A DNA stretch of 64,000 nt from assembly GCF_002904295.1 (NCBI RefSeq), contig NZ_PPHG01000029.1:105840-169839 (forward strand), in the 5' to 3' direction. The notes under the pieces were generated by a model that worked only from the letters and a program-made list of their open reading frames with translations, made no database searches and was not told the origin of the DNA. Below are positions 7,440 to 15,039 of the stretch, piece by piece (position 1 is the stretch's first letter; the number at the start of each line of letters is the position of its first letter). The translations under genes and the position numbers were made by a program. The DNA comes from Amycolatopsis sp. CA-128772 (GTDB taxonomy: Bacteria > Actinomycetota > Actinomycetes > Mycobacteriales > Pseudonocardiaceae).

Positions 7440-8486
7440 TTACGCCGAACGGAGTCGATCACGCTCCGCCACGTCCACAGTGGAGGGTCGCCGGAAGTAG
7501 GCGCGGGGAGTGAGGCCGGTCAGCGCCCGGCAGTCCCGGCTGAGGTGCGCTTGGTCGGCATACCCGGCGGCGGCGGCCAGCGCGGCGAGGGCGGGAATGT
7601 GCGGCGCCAGCGCGACGGCCCGCTGGAACCGGCTGACGCGCAGGTAGGTGGCGGGCCCGTAGCCGACCGCTTGGACGAACCGCCGCCGCAGCCGCCGTTC
7701 GCTCACCGCAACGGACGCGGCGGGATCTTCGACCCGCCTGGCCGCGAGCTCCGCCGGGCCTGCGCCAGGGTGGCTGGGGGCGGCGATAGTTTCAGGGTTG
7801 CGCGCGGCTTCCGGTTTGCCTTGGGCGAGGAGGGCGGCCGCTTGGGCGATGTGCGCGGCTTCCGGTTTGCCTTGGCCGACGGCCGCTTGCGCAATGCGCG
7901 CGCCTTCGGAGCCGGCTCGGGCGAGCAGCCTGGCTGCTTCTGCGATGCGCGCGCCTTCCGGAGCGGTTTTGGCGAGCAGGGCGGCCACCTGCGCGGCTCC
8001 CGGCCCACCCCGAACCAACCCCGCCACCGCCTCCCCGACCCGCCCAACCCCCGCGTCCAGCCGCGCGATCAACTCCGCCACCGCCAAATCCGGCGGCGCC
8101 ACCTCCGAAACCCGCGACCCCACCGCCTCCGCCAACGACCACTCACCCGACAACAGCCGCTCCGCCACCGCCTCCCCGGCACGCCCCCACAACTCGCCCA
8201 GCGGCACCCGCCGATCCCGCAGCTCGTCCGCCGCCACGCCCAGGACCGCCGCCGCGCGGCCCGGGGTGAAACGGATTCCCTCCAGCACCGCTCCCGGCCG
8301 GCTCAGCGACGACCACGCCGTCGTGTCCGGGCCCGCCACGAACACCTCGCCGTCGCCCGTGACCAGGTCCACGCAGCCGTCCGGGACTATGCGCTTCGGT
8401 CCCTCCGAAGCCGATCGCCACACGCAGCGCGCCACGCCATGCAGCCGCCGCGGGGGTGCCATCTCCTCGTACACGCCCCCGATCAT
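7440..8486 (-). CDS. AraC-family regulator with repeat-expanded linker
   Basis: About 348 residues. The N-terminal domain (PPRRLHGVARCVWR..., then IVPDGCVDLV and GIRFTPGRAAAVLG) is the DUF6597 sensor module seen in many actinobacterial AraC proteins. The C-terminal AraC HTH runs from SERRLRRRFVQAVGYGPATYLR to GYADQAHLSRDCRALTGLTPRAYFR. Between them, inside or just before the first HTH helices, lies an alanine-rich insertion of near-identical 17-residue units (EAAHIAQAAALLAQGKP). The start at 8486 (ATG) leaves the sensor domain intact; an upstream GTG at 8558 is possible, without a clear ribosome-binding site. Confidence 0.82.
   Translation of the reverse strand: MIGGVYEEMAPPRRLHGVARCVWRSASEGPKRIVPDGCVDLVTGDGEVFVAGPDTTAWSSLSRPGAVLEGIRFTPGRAAAVLGVAADELRDRRVPLGELWGRAGEAVAERLLSGEWSLAEAVGSRVSEVAPPDLAVAELIARLDAGVGRVGEAVAGLVRGGPGAAQVAALLAKTAPEGARIAEAARLLARAGSEGARIAQAAVGQGKPEAAHIAQAAALLAQGKPEAARNPETIAAPSHPGAGPAELAARRVEDPAASVAVSERRLRRRFVQAVGYGPATYLRVSRFQRAVALAPHIPALAALAAAAGYADQAHLSRDCRALTGLTPRAYFRRPSTVDVAERDRLRSA
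7796..7962 (-). repeat. 51-bp (17-codon) tandem repeat inside the AraC gene
   Basis: The same GCGCGGCTTCCGGTTTGCC string occurs at 7802 and again at 7853, 51 bases apart, with a more diverged third unit further along. Translated on the minus strand the units read EGARIAEAARLLARAGS, EGARIAQAAVGQGKP (two residues shorter) and EAAHIAQAAALLAQGKP. The reading frame is kept, so this is an in-frame expansion rather than decay. Confidence 0.75.
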
Positions 8487-8642
8487 GCCCCCGGGGTCCG
8501 ACAATTTCCGGCCGCACCGAAGACCCCCGTCCGGGTGAACATCGAAATCGGCGGCCACGAGCTGCTAACACGCAGTCAGGTCACGGCGAGATATACACCG
8601 ACGCACTCGACGGAAGTGCGCGGGACGAGAGAAGACCTCTCC

Positions 8643-9116
8643 ATGGGCGTTCCCACCGCCACCCGGGCCCAGCGCGAATGCGCCGGGCGGGCTCGGTCGG
8701 CCGGCAGCTTCGTCGTCGTCTTCGGGGTGCTCGCCGCGGCTTTCGCGGTGTCCGCCTACGTCGTGCCCAGATCCGCGCGTGGGCCGGTCGAGGCAGAGCC
8801 CGCCACCGCGCCCGTCGCGCCCGCCGCCGTCCGGACCGTGAGCCACAGCGTCGTCTACGAGCTGGTCGGCGCGCACGGTGCCCGCAACGTCACCTTCGCC
8901 GCCGCCGGCTCGGCGCTGACCCAGCACGCCGAAGTCGCGACGCCGTGGTCGACGCGGTTCACGCGGATCGGGCCGGCCGGGCGGACCGAGTTCTACAGCA
9001 TCGCCGCCCGGAACCCCGGGCCCGGCGAGCTGCGCTGCCGGATCGTCGTCGACGGCGTCGTCGTCGCCGAGAAGACCGAGACCGAACCGGACCGCCTCTT
9101 CAGCTGCGCCGTCTAG
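8643..9116 (+). CDS. MmpS-family membrane-anchored protein
   Basis: A 157-residue protein with one transmembrane segment at about residues 21-42 (SFVVVFGVLAAAFAVSAYVV) and an extracytoplasmic domain. The domain has the MmpS pattern: VVYELVGAHGARNVTF, then TPWSTRF and a C-terminal RCRIVVDGVVVAEKTE strand pair. In mycobacteria MmpS proteins assist MmpL exporters; no MmpL gene is adjacent here, so a partner would be encoded elsewhere. ATG at 8643 follows GAGAAGAC. The next gene starts 17 bases downstream. Confidence 0.8.
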   Translation: MGVPTATRAQRECAGRARSAGSFVVVFGVLAAAFAVSAYVVPRSARGPVEAEPATAPVAPAAVRTVSHSVVYELVGAHGARNVTFAAAGSALTQHAEVATPWSTRFTRIGPAGRTEFYSIAARNPGPGELRCRIVVDGVVVAEKTETEPDRLFSCAV

Positions 9117-9133
9117 GCGGGAGGATCGGCGGC

Positions 9134-9877
9134 GTGAACGCCGCGATCACCTTCGGACCCGCCCTCGTGGCCGTCCTGGTCCTGCTCGCCGTCGCCGGCG
9201 CGGCCGTCGTCCAGGCCGGCGGCCTCGGCTCGGGTCGCGTCGTCCTCGTCGCCGCCGTCCGGGCGGTCGCCCAGCTCGCCCTCGTGTCGCTGGTGATCAC
9301 CGCCGTCCTGCGCTCGGCCCCGCTCACCGGCGTCTTCGTGCTGCTGATGTTCGGCATCGCCGCGGTGACGTCGGCGCGCCGGGTCGGCACCCGCCGGAAC
9401 CTGCCGTGGACGGCCCTGGCCATCGCCGCCGGGGTCGCGCCGGTGCTCGCGCTCGTCCTCGGCGCCGGTGTCGTGCCGCTCAAGCCGATCGCCGTCGTGC
9501 CGATCGCCGGGATCGTGATCGGCGGCGCGATGACCGCGACGTCGCAGGCCGCCCGCCGGGCCCTCGACGAGCTCAAAGCCCGTCACGGCGAGTACGAAGC
9601 CGCGCTGGCGCTGGGGTTCCTGCCGCGCCCGGCCGCGCTGGAGATCTGCCGGCCCTCCGCCGGGCACGCGCTGATCCCCGCGCTCGACCAGACCCGCACG
9701 GTCGGCCTGGTGACGCTGCCGGGTGCCTACGTCGGCGTGCTGCTCGGCGGCGCCGGGCCGGTCCAGGCCGGGATGACGCAGGTGCTCGTGCTGATCGGGC
9801 TGCTCGCCGCCCAGGCCGTCTCGATCCTGGTGGCCGTGCAGCTCGTCGCGGCCGGGAAGCTCAGCCGAGCGGCGTAG
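9134..9877 (+). CDS. FetB/UPF0014-family ABC transporter permease
   Basis: A 247-residue membrane protein with about seven hydrophobic segments. The UPF0014 signature MTATSQAARRALDELKARHGEYEAALALGF sits mid-protein, followed by ALDQTRTVGLVTLPGAYVGVLLGG, as in E. coli FetB (YbbM), the permease of the FetAB iron/peroxide-stress exporter. No FetA-like ATPase gene is adjacent. The GTG start at 9134 lies after the MmpS-like gene and the 3' end overlaps the convergent phosphatase gene by 17 bases. Confidence 0.87.
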   Translation: MNAAITFGPALVAVLVLLAVAGAAVVQAGGLGSGRVVLVAAVRAVAQLALVSLVITAVLRSAPLTGVFVLLMFGIAAVTSARRVGTRRNLPWTALAIAAGVAPVLALVLGAGVVPLKPIAVVPIAGIVIGGAMTATSQAARRALDELKARHGEYEAALALGFLPRPAALEICRPSAGHALIPALDQTRTVGLVTLPGAYVGVLLGGAGPVQAGMTQVLVLIGLLAAQAVSILVAVQLVAAGKLSRAA

Positions 9878-10547
9878 CCAGGTGCGCGGTGTCGTTGAAG
9901 CGCCGCACGATCCAGGTGTCGCCGTGCAGCACCAGGTGGGAAACGGACCCGTTGTCGGCGCCGAGGAACGCGAACCGCTCGACCGCCCGGCTGGCCTGGG
10001 CGAACACCTCGCCGATCACGCCGCCGTGGGTGAACACCGCGACGCGCTGGTCGGGGTGCGCGGCCGCGATGCGGGTCAGCGCGCCGCGCAGCCGGGCGCC
10101 GAACGCCTCGTCGGACTCGGCGCTCGGGATCACGTCCCAGCGCTGCTCGGTCCACAGCCGGTCGACGATCGGGTGGCCGTCGGTCGTGTACTTCCGGAAC
10201 AGGCCGTTCTCCCAGTCCCCGAGGTGGATCTCGCGCAGGTCCGGCTCGACGACCGGGGTCAGCCCCAGCTTCTCCGCCAGCGGCGCGGCGGTCTGCGCCG
10301 TGCGGCGCAACGTCGTCACGTAGATCGCGTCGATCCGCTCCCCGGCGAGCCGCTCGCCGACGCGCTGGGCGTGGTCGCGGCCTTCCGGGGCGAGGTCCGG
10401 GTCGGCCTGGCCGTCGACCAGGTCGAACGGGTCGTCGCCACGGGCCGGAGCGGACTCGCCGTGCCGGACCAGGAAGATCTCCGTCGAGCCCGGGGGCGGG
10501 CTGAAGCGGTGCTGGCGGTACTCGATCTCCTGCTCCGGGGTGCTCAT
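9861..10547 (-). CDS. Histidine phosphatase (phosphoglycerate mutase-like) family protein
   Basis: A 228-residue cytoplasmic enzyme. The catalytic RHGE motif is FLVRHGESAPARG near residue 28; TTLRRTAQTAAPLAE supplies the second arginine, REIHLGDWENG the acidic residue, and VAVFTHGGVIGEVF the second histidine. This is a complete active site for dephosphorylation of a small phosphorylated substrate, which cannot be named. It is ten bases downstream of the antiporter gene on the same strand, so the two probably form an operon. Confidence 0.9.
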   Translation of the reverse strand: MSTPEQEIEYRQHRFSPPPGSTEIFLVRHGESAPARGDDPFDLVDGQADPDLAPEGRDHAQRVGERLAGERIDAIYVTTLRRTAQTAAPLAEKLGLTPVVEPDLREIHLGDWENGLFRKYTTDGHPIVDRLWTEQRWDVIPSAESDEAFGARLRGALTRIAAAHPDQRVAVFTHGGVIGEVFAQASRAVERFAFLGADNGSVSHLVLHGDTWIVRRFNDTAHLATPLG

Positions 10548-10557
10548 GGCCCCGACT

Positions 10558-12441
10558 TTAACCGAGCTGCTTGTCCACGAAACACCAGCGCCACGTCTCG
10601 CCCGGTTCGAAGCTGCGCATGACCGGATGGCGGGATTCGTGGAAGTGCTGGGTGGCGTGCCGCCGGGGCGAGGAGTCGCAGCAGGCGACGTTGCCGCACT
10701 TCAGGCACATCCGCAGGTGGACCCACGTGGTGCCCTCGGCGAGGCAGGCCGCGCAGCTGTCGGCCGAGCTCGGGTCCTTGTCGACCCACTCGTGCGCCAG
10801 GTGCTTGCACGAACCGGCCGTCGCGGCCGGGGTGCGCAGCTCGCGGCCCTCCACCTCGGGTTCTTCCTCGTCGCGGTCGAGCATCGACTCCTCGATGTCG
10901 AGCCGCTCCAGGACCCGGCGCAGGACGTCGTCGTCGGCGCTGCCGCTGTCGCGGGCCTTGAGGAACTGGTCGCGTTCGACCTCCAGCAGCGCCAGCCGTA
11001 GCCGGCGGTAGGCGTCGCTCGGGGTCTCGGCCAGCGCGCTCTGCCGGCCGAGCTGCTCCCACGCCGAGTCGGCGCGGTGCTGCAGGCGGTCGCGCAGGCG
11101 CTGGATGATCTCCGGCGGGTCGTCGGGCGACTGGATCTCGTCCAGCTTGGCCAGGGCCGCCCGGGTCATGTCGTGCAGGACGGCCGCCTCCTGCAGGGCG
11201 TCCTCCGCGGGGTCCGGCCGGGGCAGGCGCAGCCGCCGGATCAGCGGCGGCAGCGTCATGCCCTGCACGGCCAGGGTGCCGGCCACGACGACGAACGCCG
11301 CGAGCACCAGCACGGCCCGCTGCGGGGTGTCGGCGGGCAGCACGAACGCGGCGGCGAGCGTGACGACCCCGCGCATGCCCGCCCACGCGATGACGGCGGA
11401 GTAGCGCCACGGCCAGATCTTCGCCCGCGGTTTCGCCGGCAGCAGCCGCCGTTCCAGCCGTTTCACCGTGCCGATGCCGATCAGGTACAGCACCCGGGTG
11501 AGGATGGTCGCGCCCAGCACGGCGACGCAGATCCAGGTCAGCAACACCAGCGACAGCCCGCTCTCGCCGACCTCGGCGAGGATCCGCCGCAGCTGCAGGC
11601 CGATCAGCAGGAAGACCATGTTCTCCAGCAGGAACTGGATGGTCTGCCAGTTCAGCCGGGACGCCAGCCGGGTCGAGCCGGAGAGGATCTGCGGCGCCTT
11701 GTGTCCGAGGATCAACCCGGCGATGACGACCGCGAGCACGCCGGAGCCGTGGATCGCCTCGGCCGGGATGTAGGCGATGAACGGGACGGCGAACGACAGC
11801 GCGGTGTCGAGCACCGGCTCGTCCATCCGGGCGCGGATGAACGCGGCCACGAACCCGACGACCAGGCCGACCACGGCCCCGCCGATGGCCGCGCGGAAGA
11901 AGTCGGCGCCGACCTGCCAGAGGCTGACCGACCCGGCCAGCGCGGCGATGGCCGTGCGGAGGGCGACCAGCGCGGCGGCGTCGTTGAAGAGGCTCTCGCC
12001 TTCCAGCAGCCGGATCAGCTTGCGCGGCATGCCGACCCGGCGGGCGACGACGCTGGCCGCGACGGCGTCCGGCGGCGCGACGACCGCGCCGAGCGCGATG
12101 CCGCCGGCCAGCGGGAGCCCGGGGATCACCGCCCAGGCGACCAGGCCCACGCCGAGCGCGGTGAACACGACGAGCCCGACCGACATCAGCCCGATCGCGC
12201 TCCGGTTCTTCCGGAAGTCGACCAGCGACGTCTGGATGGCCGCCGAGTACAGCAGCGGGGGCAGCAGGCCGAGCAGCACGACCTCGGGATCGAGGTGGAC
12301 TTCGGGCACCCCGGGGACGTACGAGCCGGCGACGCCGACGACGATCAGGCACAGCGGGGCGGACCAGTCCAGCCGCCGCGCCACCGCGCTGACGACGAGG
12401 ACGGTCACGACCAGCGCCACTATTTCTGCCGCTATGTGCAC
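10558..12441 (-). CDS. Na+/H+ antiporter (CPA1) with C-terminal UBP-type zinc finger
   Basis: A 627-residue fusion. Residues 1 to about 400 form a CPA1 antiporter with about 12 membrane segments, including the core ALGAVVAPPDAVAASVV and LEGESLFNDAAALV motifs that carry the ion-binding acidic residues, and GMRGVVTLAAAFVLP late in the domain. A helical cytoplasmic linker (HDMTRAALAKLDEIQ...) leads to a zf-UBP domain from about residue 545, with Cys/His ligands in SCKHL, SCAACL, RMCLKCGNVACC, RRHATQHFHESRHPV. The zinc finger is the module that binds free ubiquitin C-termini in eukaryotes; its bacterial role is unknown. GTG start. Confidence 0.9.
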   Translation of the reverse strand: MHIAAEIVALVVTVLVVSAVARRLDWSAPLCLIVVGVAGSYVPGVPEVHLDPEVVLLGLLPPLLYSAAIQTSLVDFRKNRSAIGLMSVGLVVFTALGVGLVAWAVIPGLPLAGGIALGAVVAPPDAVAASVVARRVGMPRKLIRLLEGESLFNDAAALVALRTAIAALAGSVSLWQVGADFFRAAIGGAVVGLVVGFVAAFIRARMDEPVLDTALSFAVPFIAYIPAEAIHGSGVLAVVIAGLILGHKAPQILSGSTRLASRLNWQTIQFLLENMVFLLIGLQLRRILAEVGESGLSLVLLTWICVAVLGATILTRVLYLIGIGTVKRLERRLLPAKPRAKIWPWRYSAVIAWAGMRGVVTLAAAFVLPADTPQRAVLVLAAFVVVAGTLAVQGMTLPPLIRRLRLPRPDPAEDALQEAAVLHDMTRAALAKLDEIQSPDDPPEIIQRLRDRLQHRADSAWEQLGRQSALAETPSDAYRRLRLALLEVERDQFLKARDSGSADDDVLRRVLERLDIEESMLDRDEEEPEVEGRELRTPAATAGSCKHLAHEWVDKDPSSADSCAACLAEGTTWVHLRMCLKCGNVACCDSSPRRHATQHFHESRHPVMRSFEPGETWRWCFVDKQLG

Positions 12442-12474
12442 GGGGTAATCATCACCCGGGGGTCGCGGCGGGCG

Positions 12475-12882
12475 TCACCGGGCCGGGCGGGTGAGCACCT
12501 CGGCGACCAGCTGGGTGTCCATGTACTCGGTGATCTCGCGGATCCGGCCGTCCTCGAGGCGGAAGACGAAGCAGTACTTGTTGTCGTAGCGCTGCCCGGT
12601 CTTGGTGGCGACGCTGCCCTGCGTCTCGACCACGACGACGTCGTCTTCGGCGACGAACCGGCTCGCGGTGCTGGTGTAGGTGCCCTCGAACTGGTCGCCG
12701 AGCGGGCCCAGCAGGTCGCGGCGGACCGAGTCCTTGCCGGCGAAGCTGCCGGACCAGCTGTTGTGCCCGCTGACCGTCCAGGTGACGTCGTCGGCCATCG
12801 CGGCGAGCAGGGGCCGGATGTCGCCGGCCGCCCAGGCGTCGAACGCGGTTCTCAGCAGTTGCTTGTTTCCGGCTGCGCTCAT
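12475..12882 (-). CDS. SnoaL-like / NTF2-fold protein
   Basis: A 135-residue cone-fold protein. The opening NKQLLRTAFDAWAAGDIRPLLAAMADDVTWTV, the central FVAEDDVVVVE strand and the end YDNKYCFVFRLEDGRIREITEYMDT match the SnoaL-like NTF2 family, which spans isomerases, hydrolases and binding proteins; the substrate cannot be told. It is divergent from the carboxylesterase gene with 56 bases between them that contain a strong dyad. Confidence 0.87.
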   Translation of the reverse strand: MSAAGNKQLLRTAFDAWAAGDIRPLLAAMADDVTWTVSGHNSWSGSFAGKDSVRRDLLGPLGDQFEGTYTSTASRFVAEDDVVVVETQGSVATKTGQRYDNKYCFVFRLEDGRIREITEYMDTQLVAEVLTRPAR

Positions 12883-12899
12883 GGCCGACAGTCAACACG

Positions 12900-12915
12900 C
12901 TGGAGCGCACTCCAG
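12900..12915. promoter_or_regulatory. MerR-type dyad between SnoaL-like and esterase genes
   Basis: CTGGAGCGCACTCCAG is a 16-base dyad with seven of eight pairs matching. Read on the minus strand it lies between TTGCCC and a TTGACT-like hexamer with a 19-base spacer, the elongated spacing typical of MerR-controlled promoters. No MerR gene is in the window, so the regulator is inferred. Confidence 0.45.
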
Positions 12916-12938
12916 GGCAAGTTCGTAGGCTGGACCGC

Positions 12939-14324
12939 GTGACGACGGTGGAGATCGCGGCCGGTGCGCTGCGCGGGTCCGGGCGCGACGGAGTCCGGAC
13001 GTTCCTGGGCGTGCCCTACGCCGAGCCGCCGGTGGGGGAGCTGCGGTTCCGTGCTCCCCGGCCCGCGAAGCCCTGGCCCGGTGAACGTGACGCGACGAAG
13101 TGGGCGCCCCGCGCGCCGCAGCCCGAGCTGACCGGGCGGGGCTTCACCGGTGACGAAGACTGCCTCTACCTCAACGTCTACGCACCCGCGGAACCCGGCT
13201 CGTACCCGGTGCTCGTGTGGATCCACGGCGGTGGTGGCGTGATGGGCGCGCCGCACCAGTTCGACGCCTCCGCGTACGCGCGGCGGGGTGTCGTCGTCGT
13301 GACCGTCGCCTACCGGCTCGGGGTGCTCGGGATGCTGCACCTGCCCGGGGTCGCCGACTCGAACCTCTCGCTGCGCGACCAGGTCGCCGCGCTCGGCTGG
13401 GTGCGGGACAACATCGGCGCGTTCGGCGGGGATCCGGGCCGTGTCACGCTCGCCGGGCAGTCCAACGGCGGCCGGACCGTCGGGACGCTGCTGGCCGTGC
13501 CCGCCACCCGCGGGCTCGTGCACCGGGCGATCGTGCAGAGCGGCACCGGGGTCGGCTCGGTCGTGCACACGCCGGCCGAAGGCGCGGCCGTCGCCGAAGC
13601 CGTCCTGCGGGAACTGGACGCCGGGCCCGGCGATCTTCCCGGCCTCCCGGTGACGCGGATTCTCGAAGCGCAGCAACGGGTTTCGGCGGTGTCGGGCACC
13701 AAGGTGACCTACCGCGTGGTCGTCGGCGACGAACTGCTTCCGCAGCGGCCGCTGGACGGCGTCCGCGAAATCCCCCTGCTCATCGGGACGACGGCCGACG
13801 AAGAGGACCTGTTCAGCTGGCTGCAGTCGAGGGGCGCGAAGCTGCTGGGCGTCGGCTCGACCATGCTGACCGCCGAAGAGGCCGAGCAGGCCGTCGCGGC
13901 CTACCGCGAGCTGCTCGGCTGGCCCGAAGACCAGGTCCGCAACCGCGCCCTGACCGCGGGGGACTGGTGGATCCCGGCCATCCGGTTCGCCGAACGGCAG
14001 CCGGCCGCGTGGATGTACCGCCTGGACTGGCGGATCGCCCCGCGGGGCAAGGGACTCGGTGCGCCGCACGGGCTCGACCTGCCGCTGGTGTTCGACGACA
14101 TCCGCAACCGCAACTGGCGGTTCCTCTTCGCCGGCCGCGCGTTCCCGGCCGAACGGATGCAGGCGGTGGCGACGGAGATGTTCGACGCGTGGGTCCGGTT
14201 CATCGCGACCGGCGACCCGGGCTGGCCGCGCTACACCCGCGAAGACCGCGTCACGCGCCTCTTCGACGACGTCTCCACGACGGTCAGCGACCCGGACCGC
14301 GACCAGCGCCTGTTCTGGGAATAA
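12939..14324 (+). CDS. Type-B carboxylesterase
   Basis: A 461-residue alpha/beta-hydrolase of the carboxylesterase/lipase family. The N-terminal motif FLGVPYAEPPVGELRF and EDCLYLNVYAP are diagnostic; HGGGG forms the oxyanion hole; the nucleophile is Ser175 in GQSNGG, where the family usually has GESAGG. Probable acid and base are in TTADEEDLFS near residue 285 and APHGLDLPL near residue 380. No signal peptide. The Asn in place of Ala after the nucleophile is mildly unusual. GTG start, divergent from the SnoaL-like gene. Confidence 0.92.
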   Translation: MTTVEIAAGALRGSGRDGVRTFLGVPYAEPPVGELRFRAPRPAKPWPGERDATKWAPRAPQPELTGRGFTGDEDCLYLNVYAPAEPGSYPVLVWIHGGGGVMGAPHQFDASAYARRGVVVVTVAYRLGVLGMLHLPGVADSNLSLRDQVAALGWVRDNIGAFGGDPGRVTLAGQSNGGRTVGTLLAVPATRGLVHRAIVQSGTGVGSVVHTPAEGAAVAEAVLRELDAGPGDLPGLPVTRILEAQQRVSAVSGTKVTYRVVVGDELLPQRPLDGVREIPLLIGTTADEEDLFSWLQSRGAKLLGVGSTMLTAEEAEQAVAAYRELLGWPEDQVRNRALTAGDWWIPAIRFAERQPAAWMYRLDWRIAPRGKGLGAPHGLDLPLVFDDIRNRNWRFLFAGRAFPAERMQAVATEMFDAWVRFIATGDPGWPRYTREDRVTRLFDDVSTTVSDPDRDQRLFWE

Positions 14325-14327
14325 CCG

Positions 14328-14997
14328 ATGCGAGAGCGGATCAAAAGCACCAACGTGCTGACCGAAGCTCAGCTCGACGAGGTGGAGACAGTGCTGACCC
14401 AGCTGGTCGAGGGGGCGAAGGCGGCGCTCGGGAGCGAGTTCGCCGGGGCCTGCCTGGTGGGGTCGTTCGCGCGTGGCGCCGGGGACGAAGCCAGTGACGT
14501 CGACTTCCTCGTCGTCACCGAGCACCCGCTCGGTGACGAGGCGGAGCAGGCGGTTCGCCGGCTTCACGCAGCCTTGCCGGAGCAGGAGTCCGCATGGGCG
14601 AAGCACCGCCGCGGAGACCCTCCTCGACGCGGTGGGACCCGGCCGGCTGAGGGCCGAGGCCGTCTCCGCCGTCCGCGCCATCGCCGCCGTGGCCGATGAC
14701 GCGGCTCTCCTCTCCAGCGCGTGGGGCCAGCCGCACTGCGTCCTGGCCCTGTGCCGGTTCCTCTACACCGTCGCCACCGGTTCGGTGGCAACGAAGACGG
14801 CGGCCGGGGAATGGGCGATCCGCCACCTCAGCGCCCGCTGGACCGGGCTCATCCGCGCCGCGATCGCGAACCGCCCGGATCCGTGGCGGCGAGTTCACCT
14901 CCCCAGCGACCCGGCGACGGTGGCCCCCACCAGGGAGTTCCTGACCAGCGGACCGGCGTTCGCCGAGGAGCTGGCCCGCCGGTCCACCCTGCCGTGA
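14328..14997 (+). pseudogene. Deletion-damaged aminoglycoside-type nucleotidyltransferase
   Basis: Two pieces of one family lie in different frames. From ATG 14328 the first reads through CLVGSFARGAGDEASDVDFLVVTE, the nucleotidyltransferase GS-x-D-x-D active site, up to about AWAKH near 14605. From about 14605, one frame over, TAAETLLDAVGPGRLRAEAV to HCVLALCRFLYTVATG and the stop at 14995-14997 is the C-terminal helical domain of aminoglycoside adenylyltransferase-like proteins. The middle of the protein, some 60-80 residues by comparison with the family length, is absent. This fits an internal deletion plus frameshift. It starts three bases after the esterase. Confidence 0.75.
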
Positions 14998-15030
14998 ATG
15001 GCACATCGAGGGATTCGGTGTGCCATTCAC
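14994..15030. terminator. 12-bp perfect hairpin between convergent genes
   Basis: GTGAATGGCACA at 14994-15005 pairs perfectly with TGTGCCATTCAC at 15019-15030 around a 13-base loop. It overlaps the stop of the nucleotidyltransferase remnant and sits 9 bases before the end of csxA, so it can end transcription from both sides. No T-run follows. Confidence 0.7.
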
Positions 15031-15039
15031 GGACTCGGG

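Noticed and set aside
7545..8642. N-terminal extension of the MmpS-like protein back through the AraC gene
   Set aside because: The upstream frame is antisense to AraC; the ATG at 8643 is directly followed by a normal anchor and domain.
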